This document shows positions 40,878-50,973 of a stretch of 64,000 nt of DNA, one piece after another; the stretch's first letter is position 1, and the number at the start of each line of letters is the position of its first letter. The position numbers and the translations under genes are program-made. A model generated the notes under the pieces. That model saw only the letters and a program-made list of their open reading frames with translations, was not told the DNA's origin and did no database searches. The DNA lies in assembly GCA_964019335.1 (NCBI GenBank), contig OZ025698.1, forward strand, positions 1-64,000, written 5' to 3'. This DNA comes from Diplonema japonicum (Eukaryota; Euglenozoa; Diplonemea; Diplonemida; Diplonemidae).

Positions 40878-41806
40878 TCAGCACACAACACAACAATATT
40901 TCTTTTTTACGATGCTTGTCCCTGGCCGCTCGCGTTCCTCTAAAGGTACATTGTTGCAGCACAGCATATAGTGCTCCCCAACAACTGTGACCCTCTCCCT
41001 CAGATCCCCGAAGTCAACGGTGGTCAGAGAACTGCAGTAAGAAAGAAAATCCGGTCCCAATATCTTCAAGTTCCGCATCGCACTCAGGTCAACAGAAGTG
41101 AGGGAGGTGCAATTATAAAGAAAATGGTCTCCCACCGACACCACACCAGGAAGGCCAAGATCCACAGAAGTGAGGGAAGTGCAATTGTTCAGAAAACAGA
41201 TACTGATCACTGCGACATTCCGAAGGGGGCCCACATCAAGGGTCTGCAGAGACTTGCAACACGTCATTAAAGAATGATCCACCTCCGTCACGTTCTGAAG
41301 GGGTCCCAGATCCACCAGTGTCAGGGATTCACAGAAACTGAGGAAACAAAACTCAAGTTTCTTGATATTGTGAAAGGGAGCGAGGTCAATGGCCTGCAAC
41401 GACTTGCATCCAGAAAGAAACCTATATCCAACCTTTCGAACACACTGAAGGGAGGTGAGGTCAAGGGTGACAAGTGATTCGCATCTACCTGAAGAAGAAG
41501 GTCAGGGTCCTCCTCCAAACGCCGTCCCATCGCCTCCCTTGTATCTTCTGAAGACAGCTCCTGTGAAGAGACACATCGTGTTGTGCACATTGCAGCAGAG
41601 AAGGAGCTCGCACCCCTCCCACATCCCCAGCTGCTGTACCTCATTCTCACCTAAGGTGTCATCCAGTTCTTCACCTTCGAAGTGCAAGAGGAAGGTTCCC
41701 ACCTCCACCCCAGAAGCCTGTACAGGCCCTTCACCGTGTCAAGGCCTCCCAGATCCACATCGTGCGCCTTCCAGTCTTCCATCTTCACGAACACCGTCAG
41801 GCTCAT
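40878..41806 (-). pseudogene. Ubiquitin-like head/LRR protein, rearranged copy (LRR-4)
   Basis: The start at 41806 begins the head, with a small deletion in the head (TPEAC...). The same 2-bp deletion as LRR-1 occurs at about 41572. A deletion removes the PSGLRHLRV linker, joining the head region to RCESLVTLDLTSLQ. The LRR part 40878-41399 is open and ends KKKYCCVVC. Confidence 0.82.
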
Positions 41807-41922
41807 TTCTTTATTTCTTTATTTTATTCTTTTTGTTGTTTTGCAAACAAAAGCTGTTTCTGTGATAGTGTAGCTCAACTTAAAGGGGGCAATTCTATCC
41901 CAGATAATGTGTTTCTTTCCCA

Positions 41923-42226
41923 AATACTGTAAAGCGAAAAATCCCGAAGAGAAAATACCGGAGTGACAAACTCCCGAGAGCGAAAAAAAAAAGCCCCTCC
42001 GGATATTTTTCTCCAGCCGGCATTTTCGGGAGGGGTGGGGGGACCCTGGCGTATTTCCCCACTTCGCCGGGACCGAAAGGCAGAACGTGTTAGGAGCACC
42101 GGTGTCAGCATCCCACATTCGCGGTCTGCTCCGGTCCAACCCACACACCGGAAAAAGTAAATATTACCAGAAGCCCCAGAGGACCGGAAGTTTCTACTTC
42201 CGGATATTTATTGTTTTCACAGTATT
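41923..42226. repeat. MITE with AATACTGT terminal inverted repeats
   Basis: AATACTGTAAAGCGAAAAAT at the left and its inverse CACAGTATT at the right, inner CCGGA/TCCGG arms. About 300 bp, no coding capacity. Related to 34131-34234. Confidence 0.6.
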
Positions 42227-42360
42227 TCTCTTTTTCGTGTTCATCAGTCCACCCCACTTTTCTATTTTTTTAAGGGAGTACTGATGGAATAAAGTAGGAA
42301 GAGGAAAGAAAGGGAAAGAAAAGAAGAAGAATAACCTTGGTTTTTCTTTTTTTTAAATCA

Positions 42361-42503
42361 GACACACCCTGCTGGCTTGCCAAGCCCACCTCTCTCCCCT
42401 TCGTCTGCTGAGAGAGGCGACAAGATGTGCCTTTTCCTTGAGTGACGCTTCATGTAAACAAGACCTGTGGTTGCTTATAAACCGCCTGGCGTACAAGCAA
42501 CTG
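42361..42503 (-). repeat. SINE body fragment and LINE L1 tail fragment
   Basis: 42361-42456 is an inverted copy of the SINE body at 4800-4870 without the tRNA-like head. 42466-42503 matches the L1 3' end (GGTTGCTT-ATAAACCGCCTGGCG). Confidence 0.65.
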
Positions 42504-42556
42504 CAGGCACAGTCTACTTGATTACAGGGGGGTGCTCCTCGGCCGAGCAGTAGCTT
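42497..42556 (+). repeat. Dispersed repeat R3, partial copy
   Basis: GTCTACTTGATTACAGGGG start as at 4158; only about 60 bp kept. Confidence 0.6.
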
Positions 42557-42629
42557 CTTGACATCCCGTTCAGCTCACAACCCCTTCAGCTCCAAAAATG
42601 TGTTAAATCTTGCGGTTAAACTCAGTTCA

Positions 42630-42953
42630 TCAGCACACAACACAATACCTGAAGCGTATCTTTGGCCGCTCGCGTTCCTCCAAAGGTACATTGTTGCAGG
42701 AACTCATGTAGTTCCCCCCAACAACTGTGACCCTCTCCCTCAGATCCCCGAAGTCAACGGTGGTCAGAGTACTGCAGCCAGAAAGAAAATATTTTCCCAA
42801 TTTCTTCAAGTTCCGCATCGTACTCAGGTCAACAGAAGTGAGGGAGCTGCAATCACTCAGAAAATCGTTGCCCACCGACACCACACCAGGAAGGCCAAGA
42901 TCCACAGAAGTGAGGGAAGTGCACCAGCCGAGAAAATAGTCACCGATCACTGT
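42630..42953 (-). pseudogene. LRR family C-terminal fragment (LRR-5)
   Basis: Open frame with four BspA-like repeats (SLTSVDLGLPGVVSVG, SLTSVDLSTMRNLKKLG, TLTTVDFGDLRERVTVVG) ending RFRYCVVC, like LRR-2. It is cut at 42953 and joined to a sequence (GTGTGGTACCTACCGATTGG) also found at 61411-61435. Confidence 0.8.
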
Positions 42954-43127
42954 TATTCGTGTGGTACCTACCGATTGGGACCGGTGGACGAGAAGGGACG
43001 CAAGAGTCACAGCTGTGCTCTGAGCCCTTTTGCAAACGAATGGAAGGTAAAAAGAAAAAAAGAAAAAAGAAAAAAAAGGGGGAGATTAAAAAAAGGAACG
43101 ATACTCAACACTTTTTTTCTTTCTTCG

Positions 43128-43195
43128 TTTCCACAGCGAAACAAACAAGCGTGCTAACTTCTACCTATCGCAAAGGCCTCCCGGAGATCACAGAA
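43128..43195 (+). mobile_element. Short piggyBac-relic fragment
   Basis: Matches 36953-37020 (CAAACAAGCGTGCTAACTTC, CGCAAAGGCCTCCCGGAGAT) in the inverse orientation. Origin of the fragment unclear. Confidence 0.7.
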
Positions 43196-43276
43196 TCGGC
43201 TTGTTCTGGGCTTGGCATTTTCCTTCTTCCCTCCCCCCCTCCCTTTCTTTGCTGGTGTGGCTCTTTTCTTGTTTAA

Positions 43277-44167
43277 CCCATAACACCCCAAGGCGCAAAT
43301 ATTTGTCGTTTTGAAAAATCGTTTTTTTCTCCATGACTTTTTCGTCCCTACGACCCCTGGATCTCCAAGAACGACTATAGTGAGGAGTTATTTTCAACAG
43401 CATTTCATGCTTTACCTTGTTATACACCCACCAAGTGGGTCCCAAATCCGAGTCTTGCTTGCATTTCGTGCGTACTCTTCTGGTGGGCCCTAGAAGTGAC
43501 AATAGTTAACTGCCATGCACTTCAAATAAAATATGGTTCAGGGATGTCAAAGAGATACACAACCCTGGCTGCTTTAAGAGCGCTTTCGAGAGAGCCTAAT
43601 TGATGGGTCCAGCGTTGCAAAAACACCACTCCCGGCACCCAACTAGTGGTGCACACCCCCGATACCCCAGATTACACCAAACGTGACCACCAGACACTCA
43701 AAGGGGGCACCTCCAGGGTCAGCAGGTTGAAAGGATGTACAAAACGCACAATCTACAAATGCTACACCTGAAACCAACACCTCTGTCCAAATAAGTGCCC
43801 TTTTCGTACCACTCTTCCATCACCCCAAAAAGGCTTCTTGACGACTTCGAGGCCGATATCTCACCCGCAAATAGGCTTCTCTCGGTCTGAGACATCTGAG
43901 GGGTCCTGATGCTGCCTTTTTTGTCAAGATGCTCAATCTACACCCCCGTGCACAACCAACTTTGGTCGTTTTTGAGCACCCTACGGCCATTCAACTCTTC
44001 ATCCCCTTTGTATTTTTATTAATTTTCGAACTTCTTTTTTAGTTTTCCTGGTCCAAAAAACCCGTTTTACCTGCAAACGGGGGTTAAATGCTGCCGTTTT
44101 CCCCCTCAAATTATGAAAAGGAGCAAAAAAGGGACCCCTCGGTAGATAGGCCCCGGAGTGTTATGGG
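43277..44167 (+). mobile_element. Complete piggyBac deletion derivative (891 bp)
   Basis: Flanked by TTAA at 43273-43276 and 44168-44171, the piggyBac target. Terminal inverted repeats start CCCATAACAC at both ends. Internally it keeps the 5' end and the Cys-rich 3' end of the element at 53900-59035 (KRTIYKCYT, then LCPNKC, at 43740-43800) but lacks the catalytic domain. A non-autonomous MITE-like derivative. Confidence 0.88.
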
Positions 44168-44786
44168 TTAAGTGTGATTTAAATGTGAGGCGAAAGAAAA
44201 TAATAAAGGTGTATAAAAAGGAGTAAAAACTCAAGAACGAAAGACCCAAAGCAACGCATCACAAAGAGAGAAGGCAAAGTCCCCTGATAAGATTATTATA
44301 TAAAACCAAATAAAAAATGAAAATAAAAAAATGAAACTATTATTTTGAGGTATGCGTTTTTGCGCTCACCGGCCGAGCTGCGCTTAGTCCCCGTTGTCCC
44401 CGTTCTAAGGACTCTGGCGGATTCCTACTGCGGTGGTCAAACTGCGGGGCAGCCTTGTCGGAGTCTGCGATAGGTACCTCGTCGTAGTATCTGGTCAGCA
44501 GCTTGGGCGTGAAACCTACTAGCGAGTTGTTGAAGATGCACGCGGGTGCAGATAAAAGGCGAAAACAAAATAAAAACAAGTGAAGAAGGGCACCAGGAAC
44601 TAGGCAGAGGTTGCTTCCATGGGCTAGCATCACAAGGTTGTAATCAAACTCAGTTCATCAGCACACAGCACAATGCTTGAAGAATCTGCTTGGACGCCTG
44701 CGTTCCTTCAAAGGTACATTACATATCTACCTAACATTTATATGAGGATGTTCTCACTCCCAAGCTCTTCTTTCAGTCCATTCAGC
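44168..44786 (-). other. Short ORF of unknown function, otherwise no gene
   Basis: Minus-strand frame about 44340-44560 (FNNSLVGFTPKLLTRYYDEV, PQFDHRSRNPP) has a protein-like composition and may be an isolated exon, but nothing recognisable. 44590-44620 resembles a stretch in the Jos 3' region. Confidence 0.3.
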
Positions 44787-45082
44787 TTAATCGGCCAGCC
44801 TCAAATGTGAATAGAGCCCTTTCCTTCGCAAACCCGTGGAACACCTTTTAACCTTTCTGGACAATCTGTCCATTGAAACCACTAAATCTAAATCAGCCAC
44901 ATTATTAAAACTACTTAATCTAATTCTTATGTTCGCATCTGCTGCCCTGTTGTTGAGTACCTCCTTGCCGCTAGAACTCCAACGTCGCCTGACGTTGCCT
45001 AACCAAAGCTTCAATCTAAACCCTCTTGCTTGAACAAAGAAGTAAGTAGTGGAGGGCACCACCTTCTTCGTTTCCTTATCCA

Positions 45083-45198
45083 TTGGTAAACGTTCTTCTT
45101 CTTTCAATCGATTGTTATATGTACTTATAAAATATAAAATATAGCGCGCATTCGACGACACTGATCAAGCGACTGGCACCTTCCGAAGAAGGGCCTCC
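45083..45198 (-). mobile_element. Jos 3' tail insertion in the ankyrin-type gene
   Basis: 116 bp identical to the Jos tail at 54737-54850. Flanked by a 14-bp duplication, TGGATAAGGAAACG read on the minus strand. Extreme 5' truncation typical of target-primed reverse transcription. Confidence 0.88.
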
Positions 45199-45309
45199 GT
45201 TTCCTTATCCAGTGCCTCCAAGAAACCCAAATAATAAACCATCAAACCACTTGGGGAGAATAGAACAAATCTCTTTGTCGACAATTGTCCAACCACATCC
45301 ACCCCACCC

Positions 45310-45358
45310 CTGGTGAAACTGAAACAAACTAAAAAAAGAAAAACACAATCTATCTTAC
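45310..45358 (-). other. 49-nt spliceosomal intron
   Basis: GTAAGA donor, T-rich tract, CACCAG acceptor. Splicing restores the frame across A|GGVDVV. Confidence 0.7.
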
Positions 45359-45599
45359 GCAGACTGGATGAACACTTTGTTTGAGCTGCGTACCCATACT
45401 CTTCCCTCCTCCCCCTCCTCTGCAATAAAAACTCGATCCATCCTTCTGCCGGTCAGATCCCCCCCAATGCTGCCAACCTCATACACCGGTTGCCATCCCA
45501 TCAATCGCCCCATGGTGTTTGTTCTAAGGTCCATCTTAGTCATCGCACCAAGGATAACACTTTCTCTCGCAACAAGCATCTTCTCCGTCTGACAAAAAG

Positions 45600-45638
45600 A
45601 AACTCGATAAAACCTCAGTGTGCATGGGGGGTCACTGT
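45600..45638 (-). mobile_element. LINE L3 tail fragment (38 bp)
   Basis: Matches the last 38 bp of L3/L3b (TTTTATCGAGTT). Flanked by AAAAG on both sides. Lies in the probable first intron of the ankyrin-type gene. Confidence 0.65.
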
Positions 45639-46460
45639 TAAAAGGAAAACCCCATTGCACTAGTCCGCAAGGGACAGGGTTGCTCCTATCACAAGGCGAC
45701 ACCCGCCACAAGCGGTGCACGAGGGTGCATGCCTGCCTGCGGGGAATGCAGCTTCAGAAGCTGCACCACGTCCCAGTTCCCTGTTGCCGCTGCATGGTGG
45801 AGAGCGGTGCTATCACACAGCGTAGGGTATTGTGAAAGAAGAAGCTCTGTGCACTTAGGGAAGCCGCACCATGCTACGCAGTGCAGCACCTCTCTCAAAA
45901 CTGCTTCGTCTCCGCACACTGCTGCATTTAGCATCCCAGAGATCTCTTCGGAGTAGCTGCAGTCTGCCGCATAGTGCTCAGCTTCGCTGCCCTTCCAGTA
46001 GACCCCAAGCAGCTTGACAATATCTTGCAACCCGAAGCTCTCCACACACACCACCTCCTCCCCAATACCGCACTCCACAACACTCGCTCCCTCCGGAAGC
46101 TCTTCGCCACCGCATGTCAGCTTGAAGCTGTTCAAGCCCATTCCTCCCAGCTCCCTCACTCTCTCTTTCAAATCCCAAACTGTCCAGTGTTCCAGAAGAA
46201 CAACCGCCACCGTCACTGACTGAGGAAGCGCTACGCTAATCGTGATGGTCTGCATGTTCCTTCTTTTCTGGGGTCTTTTTAAAGCTTTGTTTACCTATTT
46301 GTAAAACAATTCTACAAATTAAAAAAGTCTGAAAATAAAAAGGTCCGAAGAAAAACAGAGGTCTCGCGTCCAGAGCTTTTCCCTCCGGTGTTCTTCTTGG
46401 GTTTGAAGGATCTACCATTGGGAGGAACCACCACTCCACCGTCTAGAAAATAACACGCAC

Positions 46461-46605
46461 ATCAACGAGGCCGAAACTCGGTCAGGTTGCTAGAAGGAAT
46501 GAGGAAGCGGTCGCCGATGAACCTGAGATGAGACAAATCAACAGTAGTGAGTGAAGCGCACCCGGAGAGGAAGTCCCGAACTGTAGTCTCGTGAGGCTAC
46601 GGGAT
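46461..46605 (-). pseudogene. LRR fragment (LRR-6)
   Basis: Minus-strand frame VRDFLSGCASLTTVDLSHLR, then FIGDRFL, matches the BspA-like repeat. No start, cut at both sides. Confidence 0.65.
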
Positions 46606-46653
46606 GTTCGAGGAACCGATGCTCTCCAAGCACGGGATGTCAATATTGATGGA

Positions 46654-47066
46654 AGGCGAAGGGGGACGTCGAGAGACGGCAGCAGTTCACGCGGCACGGA
46701 GATATGAGAGCCTTGAAGGATCACTACTTCGTGGCCACTGACTGGCTGTTCTTCACCACGCTGCAGTGGCATAATGTGGGACAGCGCCACCCCCCAAGAA
46801 CCACGAAGACCTTACGCAAGTAAGAGAGCTGGCCCGGCGAGCTACGAGGGCAAAAAACCTCATTTCTCCTTGGAGATGAGAACATATATTATAGTGCGAC
46901 ATGATCAGACTGGAACGGCCGCCCCGGGGCATCCTCTGCTCAACCCGGCGGACGTGGGAGGCCCTTCTTCGGAAGGTGCCAGTCGCTTGATCAGTGTCGT
47001 CGAATGCGCGCTATATTTTATATTTTATAAGTACATATAACAATCGATTGAAAGAAGAAGAACGTT
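46654..47066 (+). mobile_element. Jos 3' fragment
   Basis: About 410 bp, same sequence as 54737-55150 inverted. Encodes the end of the C-terminal domain (FTRHGDMRALKDHYFVATDW ... TTKTLRK) in 46669-46825, then the conserved hairpin block and the tail ending CGTTTACCAA. No clear target-site duplication found. Confidence 0.88.
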
Positions 47067-48036
47067 TACCAAAGGAGTATCGTGTGTCGCAGTTTTCGTT
47101 GGGGTCCTTCCTCGTTTCCCCTTTCGCCACCACCATTTGCAGTGGTTGCTGCTTCCACGCCGCCGTCAGCGCCATCCGGTGCTCCCCCACCTGCACCTCG
47201 CCGAACGGGGGCTGCCCTGCCGACTGGACCACCGCCAGTTGCCGCCCCTTCTTCGGGATGACGCGAATGACCGTCGCGTCCTTCCACCCGTTGTTCCGTA
47301 GCAAGCCCTGCACCTGCTCGCCCGTGATCCCGCGTGGCACACCGTGGAGGTCGAACTTTCGTCCGGCCCCTGTTCCCACCAGCAAGCCAGCCTCCTGTGC
47401 TTTGTGTCTGGCGTCGTCGCTGTCCAGGTTCCCGTCTTGCACCAAACCGAGACCCCTCCCGTTGCTTGTGAGGGTGGCCGTAGGTCCTCCGATCCCCCGC
47501 GCCGCCGACACGTCCCACGTCCTCAGCCATAGTGGTGGCTGCTTCTCTCGCTTCCTCCTGCGGTCCTCTACGAACAAGCCCCCCGCACCAGCCTGCTTCG
47601 CCTTCCCTTCTTCGTTGGCCGCCACGTAGACCAGGAGGTCCAGCTTGGTCAGCTGTCCCTTCCAGGCCTCGCCTCGTGGCTCTGAGATCCCCCGCAGGGT
47701 GACTCCCAGCGCCTTGAGTGCCTTCACCGTCTCGTTCTTGGCGTCCGCTTGCACCTTCGCCCACCCGTCCTCCCCGGATGCGGCTCTCCACCAGATGGCT
47801 CGCAGTACGATCGTGCTGCTGTCGTTGTCGTCGTCCTCGTCCATCCACTTCTCCTGCACCTGCACCTGACGAGAAGGCCATTCCTTCGCCGTCACCTTCT
47901 GCGCTTGCACCGGCTTCCCTGACCTCGCCGTTCGCGCCACCTGCACCCATGTTGATGATGCTGCCTCCTTCTGGGGAGTTTGCTCCCCCCCCTCGGGAGG
48001 GGACCCAGGGCCACCACGTGGAGGTTCCCCAGCCAT
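47067..48036 (-). pseudogene. LINE ORF1 fragment (L4)
   Basis: An open frame starting MAGEPPRGGPGSPPEGGEQT at 48036. Residues about 100-180 (GVTLRGISEPRGEAWKGQLT) and an RRM-like segment DLHGVPRGITGEQVQGLLRN, KDATVIRVIPKKGRQLAVV, then VQVGEHRMAL. It ends ...DTRYSF, where the Jos fragment begins. It belongs to a LINE ORF1 unlike that of L2; the rest of the element is missing. Confidence 0.6.
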
Positions 48037-48184
48037 CTTTGATTGCGATTATTTTGATTAATTCCAACCCAAATTACCAGCCCCTTTTTTTAAAAAAAGA
48101 CACGGATATTCCGAAACACCAAATCAACTCACGTGCTGGGGCCGCACTTCACGCAAGATCGCTGCACGGCTTTGAGCTGTAACA

Positions 48185-48312
48185 ATTGTTCTGTCTTAGG
48201 ATTACGTTTCAAGAAGAAATCATCAAATTGACCACCCTGATGAGAGGAAATAATAAGATTGGTCATCGCATTCATGTCGAAGGCTTCTAGACTTTTGCAC
48301 CCTGATAGCTTT
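48185..48312 (-). pseudogene. LRR fragment (LRR-7)
   Basis: LSGCKSLEAFDMNAMTNLII, one repeat of the subfamily at 50974-51825, then frame decay. Confidence 0.6.
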
Positions 48313-48999
48313 GAACCTTGTCATCTTTTTCTTTTCTTTTTCTCTCTTTGGGCTACTGCGGGTACCTGAAATGTTTAATGGGAGAAAAAGAAAAAAGAAT
48401 AACAGTAACAACCTTAAAAAGAAGCAGGATAAAATACAGCATCTTCCTCTCCGAAATTCTTCGCTTTACAGTAATCAAAAAAGAACATTTTTCCTACTTC
48501 TAACCTGCACCGTACCACACAACCTATTGGCGCACCTGCAACGACTACACAGCCATCGCCCCCGTGTCAAGAAAATGGGCTAAACACGTACCTTGGTGTG
48601 AGCTTTAAGGTTGTCTTCTTTCCCCTAAAAATAAAAGAAAACAATTTAACACTCGCTGATAAAGGGAAGCCCGCCCAGATCGAATTGAGGTCGTTTCTTT
48701 TTTTTTCTTTTTCTTTTCTTTTACTCAAATCCAAAGCAATGGTGAAAAACCTGGAAAACAAAAAGAAAAACCCCCCCAAAAAAAAACAAAACCAAAAAAA
48801 AGCTTTAAAAAATGCCAAAAGTTCGTTCTGTTCACTTCTTGCTCTGAAGACAGGGAAAATGGATAAGACGGGAAAGAAGGGGAAAATGGCAAAAAGCGGG
48901 CCTTAAGAGCAGGAGTCCTTATCTACAAGTCTTGGGTTACGTTCTTCCTCCTCCCGGGGGAGAGGAGGGTCACACAATGTCTCCTTCTTCTTATTCTGT
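48313..48999. other. No gene seen; A- and T-rich
   Basis: A Lys-rich open frame at 48598-48906 is low complexity and not supported. Confidence 0.55.
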
Positions 49000-49380
49000 A
49001 TGCTTACCCCCGGTGGCACCTGATCCTTCAAGAAAAGTATCAGTGCCTCCTCTCAAAACGATGGTTCTTAGTTCTTCGCAACTTGACAAGAAGCCATCAC
49101 CAACGGAATTAAGATTGGTCATCCCATTTAAGTCGATGGTTCTAGCTTTCTGCACTCTGACAAGAAATCATCACCAATGTAATCAATATTCGTTAATCTT
49201 TTATTCCCTGTACTATTATTTTACATTTGAAGAAGCGCATTCAATTTGAAAAAAAAAAGGGGGGATCACCAATGTAATAAAGATTGGTCATCGAATTCAA
49301 GTCAATGGTTTCCAATTTGCACTCAGTCAAAAAGGAGGCACCAATGGAATAAATAATTGTTAGTGATCATCCCTGTCGTC
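49000..49380 (-). pseudogene. LRR fragments (LRR-8)
   Basis: Two to three repeats (RTIDLNGMTNLNSVGDGFLS, SCEELRTIVLRGGTDTF) with one frameshift, related to the C-terminus of LRR-10. Confidence 0.65.
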
Positions 49381-49439
49381 GGCGGGTCCTCTTACCCACT
49401 ACCTGTAAACGCAAGGTCTGGACCAAAGCTTGGTTGGCT

Positions 49440-49545
49440 ATTATGCGCTGCAATGCGGTTTCGTCCCTCTCCACCGGACCGCGGAACTAACAAGAGGCCT
49501 TGTGAAGGCCTAGGGACTCATCAGCGATGAAGCCACCTCTCGAGA
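49440..49545 (-). ncRNA. Hammerhead-ribozyme-like core (partial)
   Basis: On the minus strand: CTGATGA (49524-49518), GTCCCT (49517-49512), a 43-nt loop with its own hairpin AGGCCTTCACAAGGCCT, AGGGAC (49468-49463), GAAA (49462-49459). This is the exact arrangement of a hammerhead core with a 6-bp stem II. I could not find convincing stems I and III or a clear NUH cleavage site, so it may be degenerate or a coincidence. Confidence 0.35.
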
Positions 49546-49689
49546 GTTCAAAGTACACCTTTTTAAGGTGAAAATAGGATGAAATGAAAAAAGGACATAC
49601 AATGAAGCTCGATTGGTGACTCACAAGACACGACAAGGATGTTTGCCATACCTTATCTTTCGTCGTCGTCCTTGTCTTGCGGCCCTAAG

Positions 49690-50223
49690 GCACCAATGAA
49701 AGCTTGGTCATGTGATTCAAGCTGATGGTTTCCAGTTCGGTGCACCCATATAAAAAGTAATTATGAATAGAAACATTGGGGAGGATGAGATCAACGTCAG
49801 GTGGCTGCAATTTTGAAGAAACGAAGATAGTATACTTGTAACACAGCCTGTGGAGTCGGTGACAACGAGGAACCGAAGTCCAGAAGGAAGGTCCGTCTTG
49901 CTCATGAACAAGAAAACGACAGCTGGTGAGCTCCCCACCTCAACCACCGAACCAGCTCAGGGTCAGCTGACACAAGACCCTCAAGCTCCGAAAGCACTCC
50001 TGAGTTCTTGTCCTTCAGGTCTTCCAGATGAACGGTTCTCATCTTCGCCTCCACATGGACCACGGAGCCCTCCGCAAGCCCAAGTTCCTGAAGCTCTTCA
50101 CCCCCGTTCTTGTCCAGGGCCTTTCCCTCCCAAACCAGTTTGAACTAGCCTTCGAGTAAACCAGCAGCACACCCATCGTCATATCGCTCACCTCTTCATC
50201 TGATCTCTTTCTCTTTCCATTCA
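49690..50223 (-). pseudogene. Ubiquitin-like head/LRR pseudogene (LRR-9)
   Basis: Head remnant VLLVYSKASSNW... in one frame; in the other frame FKLVWEGKALDKNGGEELQE with an in-frame TAG. The linker VEVGSSPAVVFLFMSKTDLPSGLRFLVVTDSTGCVT is clear. Deletions and frameshifts; no LRR beyond the first. Confidence 0.75.
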
Positions 50224-50973
50224 TGTTTTTTTTAGTTTCGTTCTCCCCCCCCCCCCCCCCACACCCTTTTTGCTTTGTTTCTTATTTTCCCTGTGTCAAA
50301 TGATGATGAAAGAAGAAGAAGAAGAAGAAGAAGAGATTCTCTGCTGAGAAGATGATCCTCTTGAAAATAAAACCCACGTCAACTACTTATCACACTGCTC
50401 GAACATAAGGGAACGCAGCAGCATCATCTTCGTATGTGTGTGTATGAGTGTGCAGGCGTTGGTACCTGTTGTTACCTCGTTTCTTTATGCAAACAAAAGG
50501 GGAACGTTGGCAGCCTGTTTCGGGTTGACAGACTTCTCCAGGTCTTACCCGGCACGTACAAACAACGGCTAGTTCCTCTTTTAATTTAAACCCAAAGCAA
50601 ATGAAAAACCAAAAAACAAAAAGGTCTCTTTTTTAAATTCCACTTCTTTTTCGACTTGCTAAGGCCGCGCTCACCATGACCGTGCTGGTGTTCTCATTTC
50701 ACAAGCTTTGCTGGTTGTTTTGGCACTTGGCTCTAAAAGAAAAAAAGGCCACAAACTCGTTTTGCTGTTCTCTATTTCTCCTTTTTCTCTTTTTTCTTCT
50801 GTTTTATTTTGTTTCCTCCATTTGGAGGACCTTACACGAACTGCAAAGTAAAAAGAAAATGGCCCCCACCCCGTCCTTCCTACACTTCTTGCACTCTGAA
50901 AACAGATGGAGGAAAGTAAAACATAAGGTCATCTGATTTCAAGGTGTAGAGAGTGTACAAGATGTCTTTCCTT
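50224..50973. other. No gene seen; C-run and GAA microsatellite
   Basis: C-run 50247-50262 and (GAA)n near 50310-50335. Otherwise no coding evidence. Confidence 0.55.

Larger units (their letters stand above)
44787..46255 (-). pseudogene. Ubiquitin-like head/ankyrin-like repeat gene with introns, broken by insertions
   Basis: Start at 46255 (MQTITISVALPQSVTVAVVL). Residues 1-75 form a beta-grasp head (TVWDLKERVREL, LTCGGEELPEGASVVECGI, EEVVCVESF). Ankyrin-like repeats follow (GMLNAAVCGDEAVLREVLHC, STALHHAAATGNWDVVQLL). A second exon (TEKMLVARES...) spans 45359-45590 after a CAG acceptor; its link to exon 1 is not resolved. A 49-nt intron at 45310-45358 keeps the frame (KVFIQSA to GGVDVVGQLS). 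The last exon is split by 116 bp of Jos tail at 45083-45198, and the reading frame then ends early. The C-terminal part (45082-44787) continues after the insertion. Confidence 0.7.

Noticed and set aside
48598-48906. Lys-rich 102-aa ORF
   Set aside because: Low complexity, A-rich DNA, no domain.
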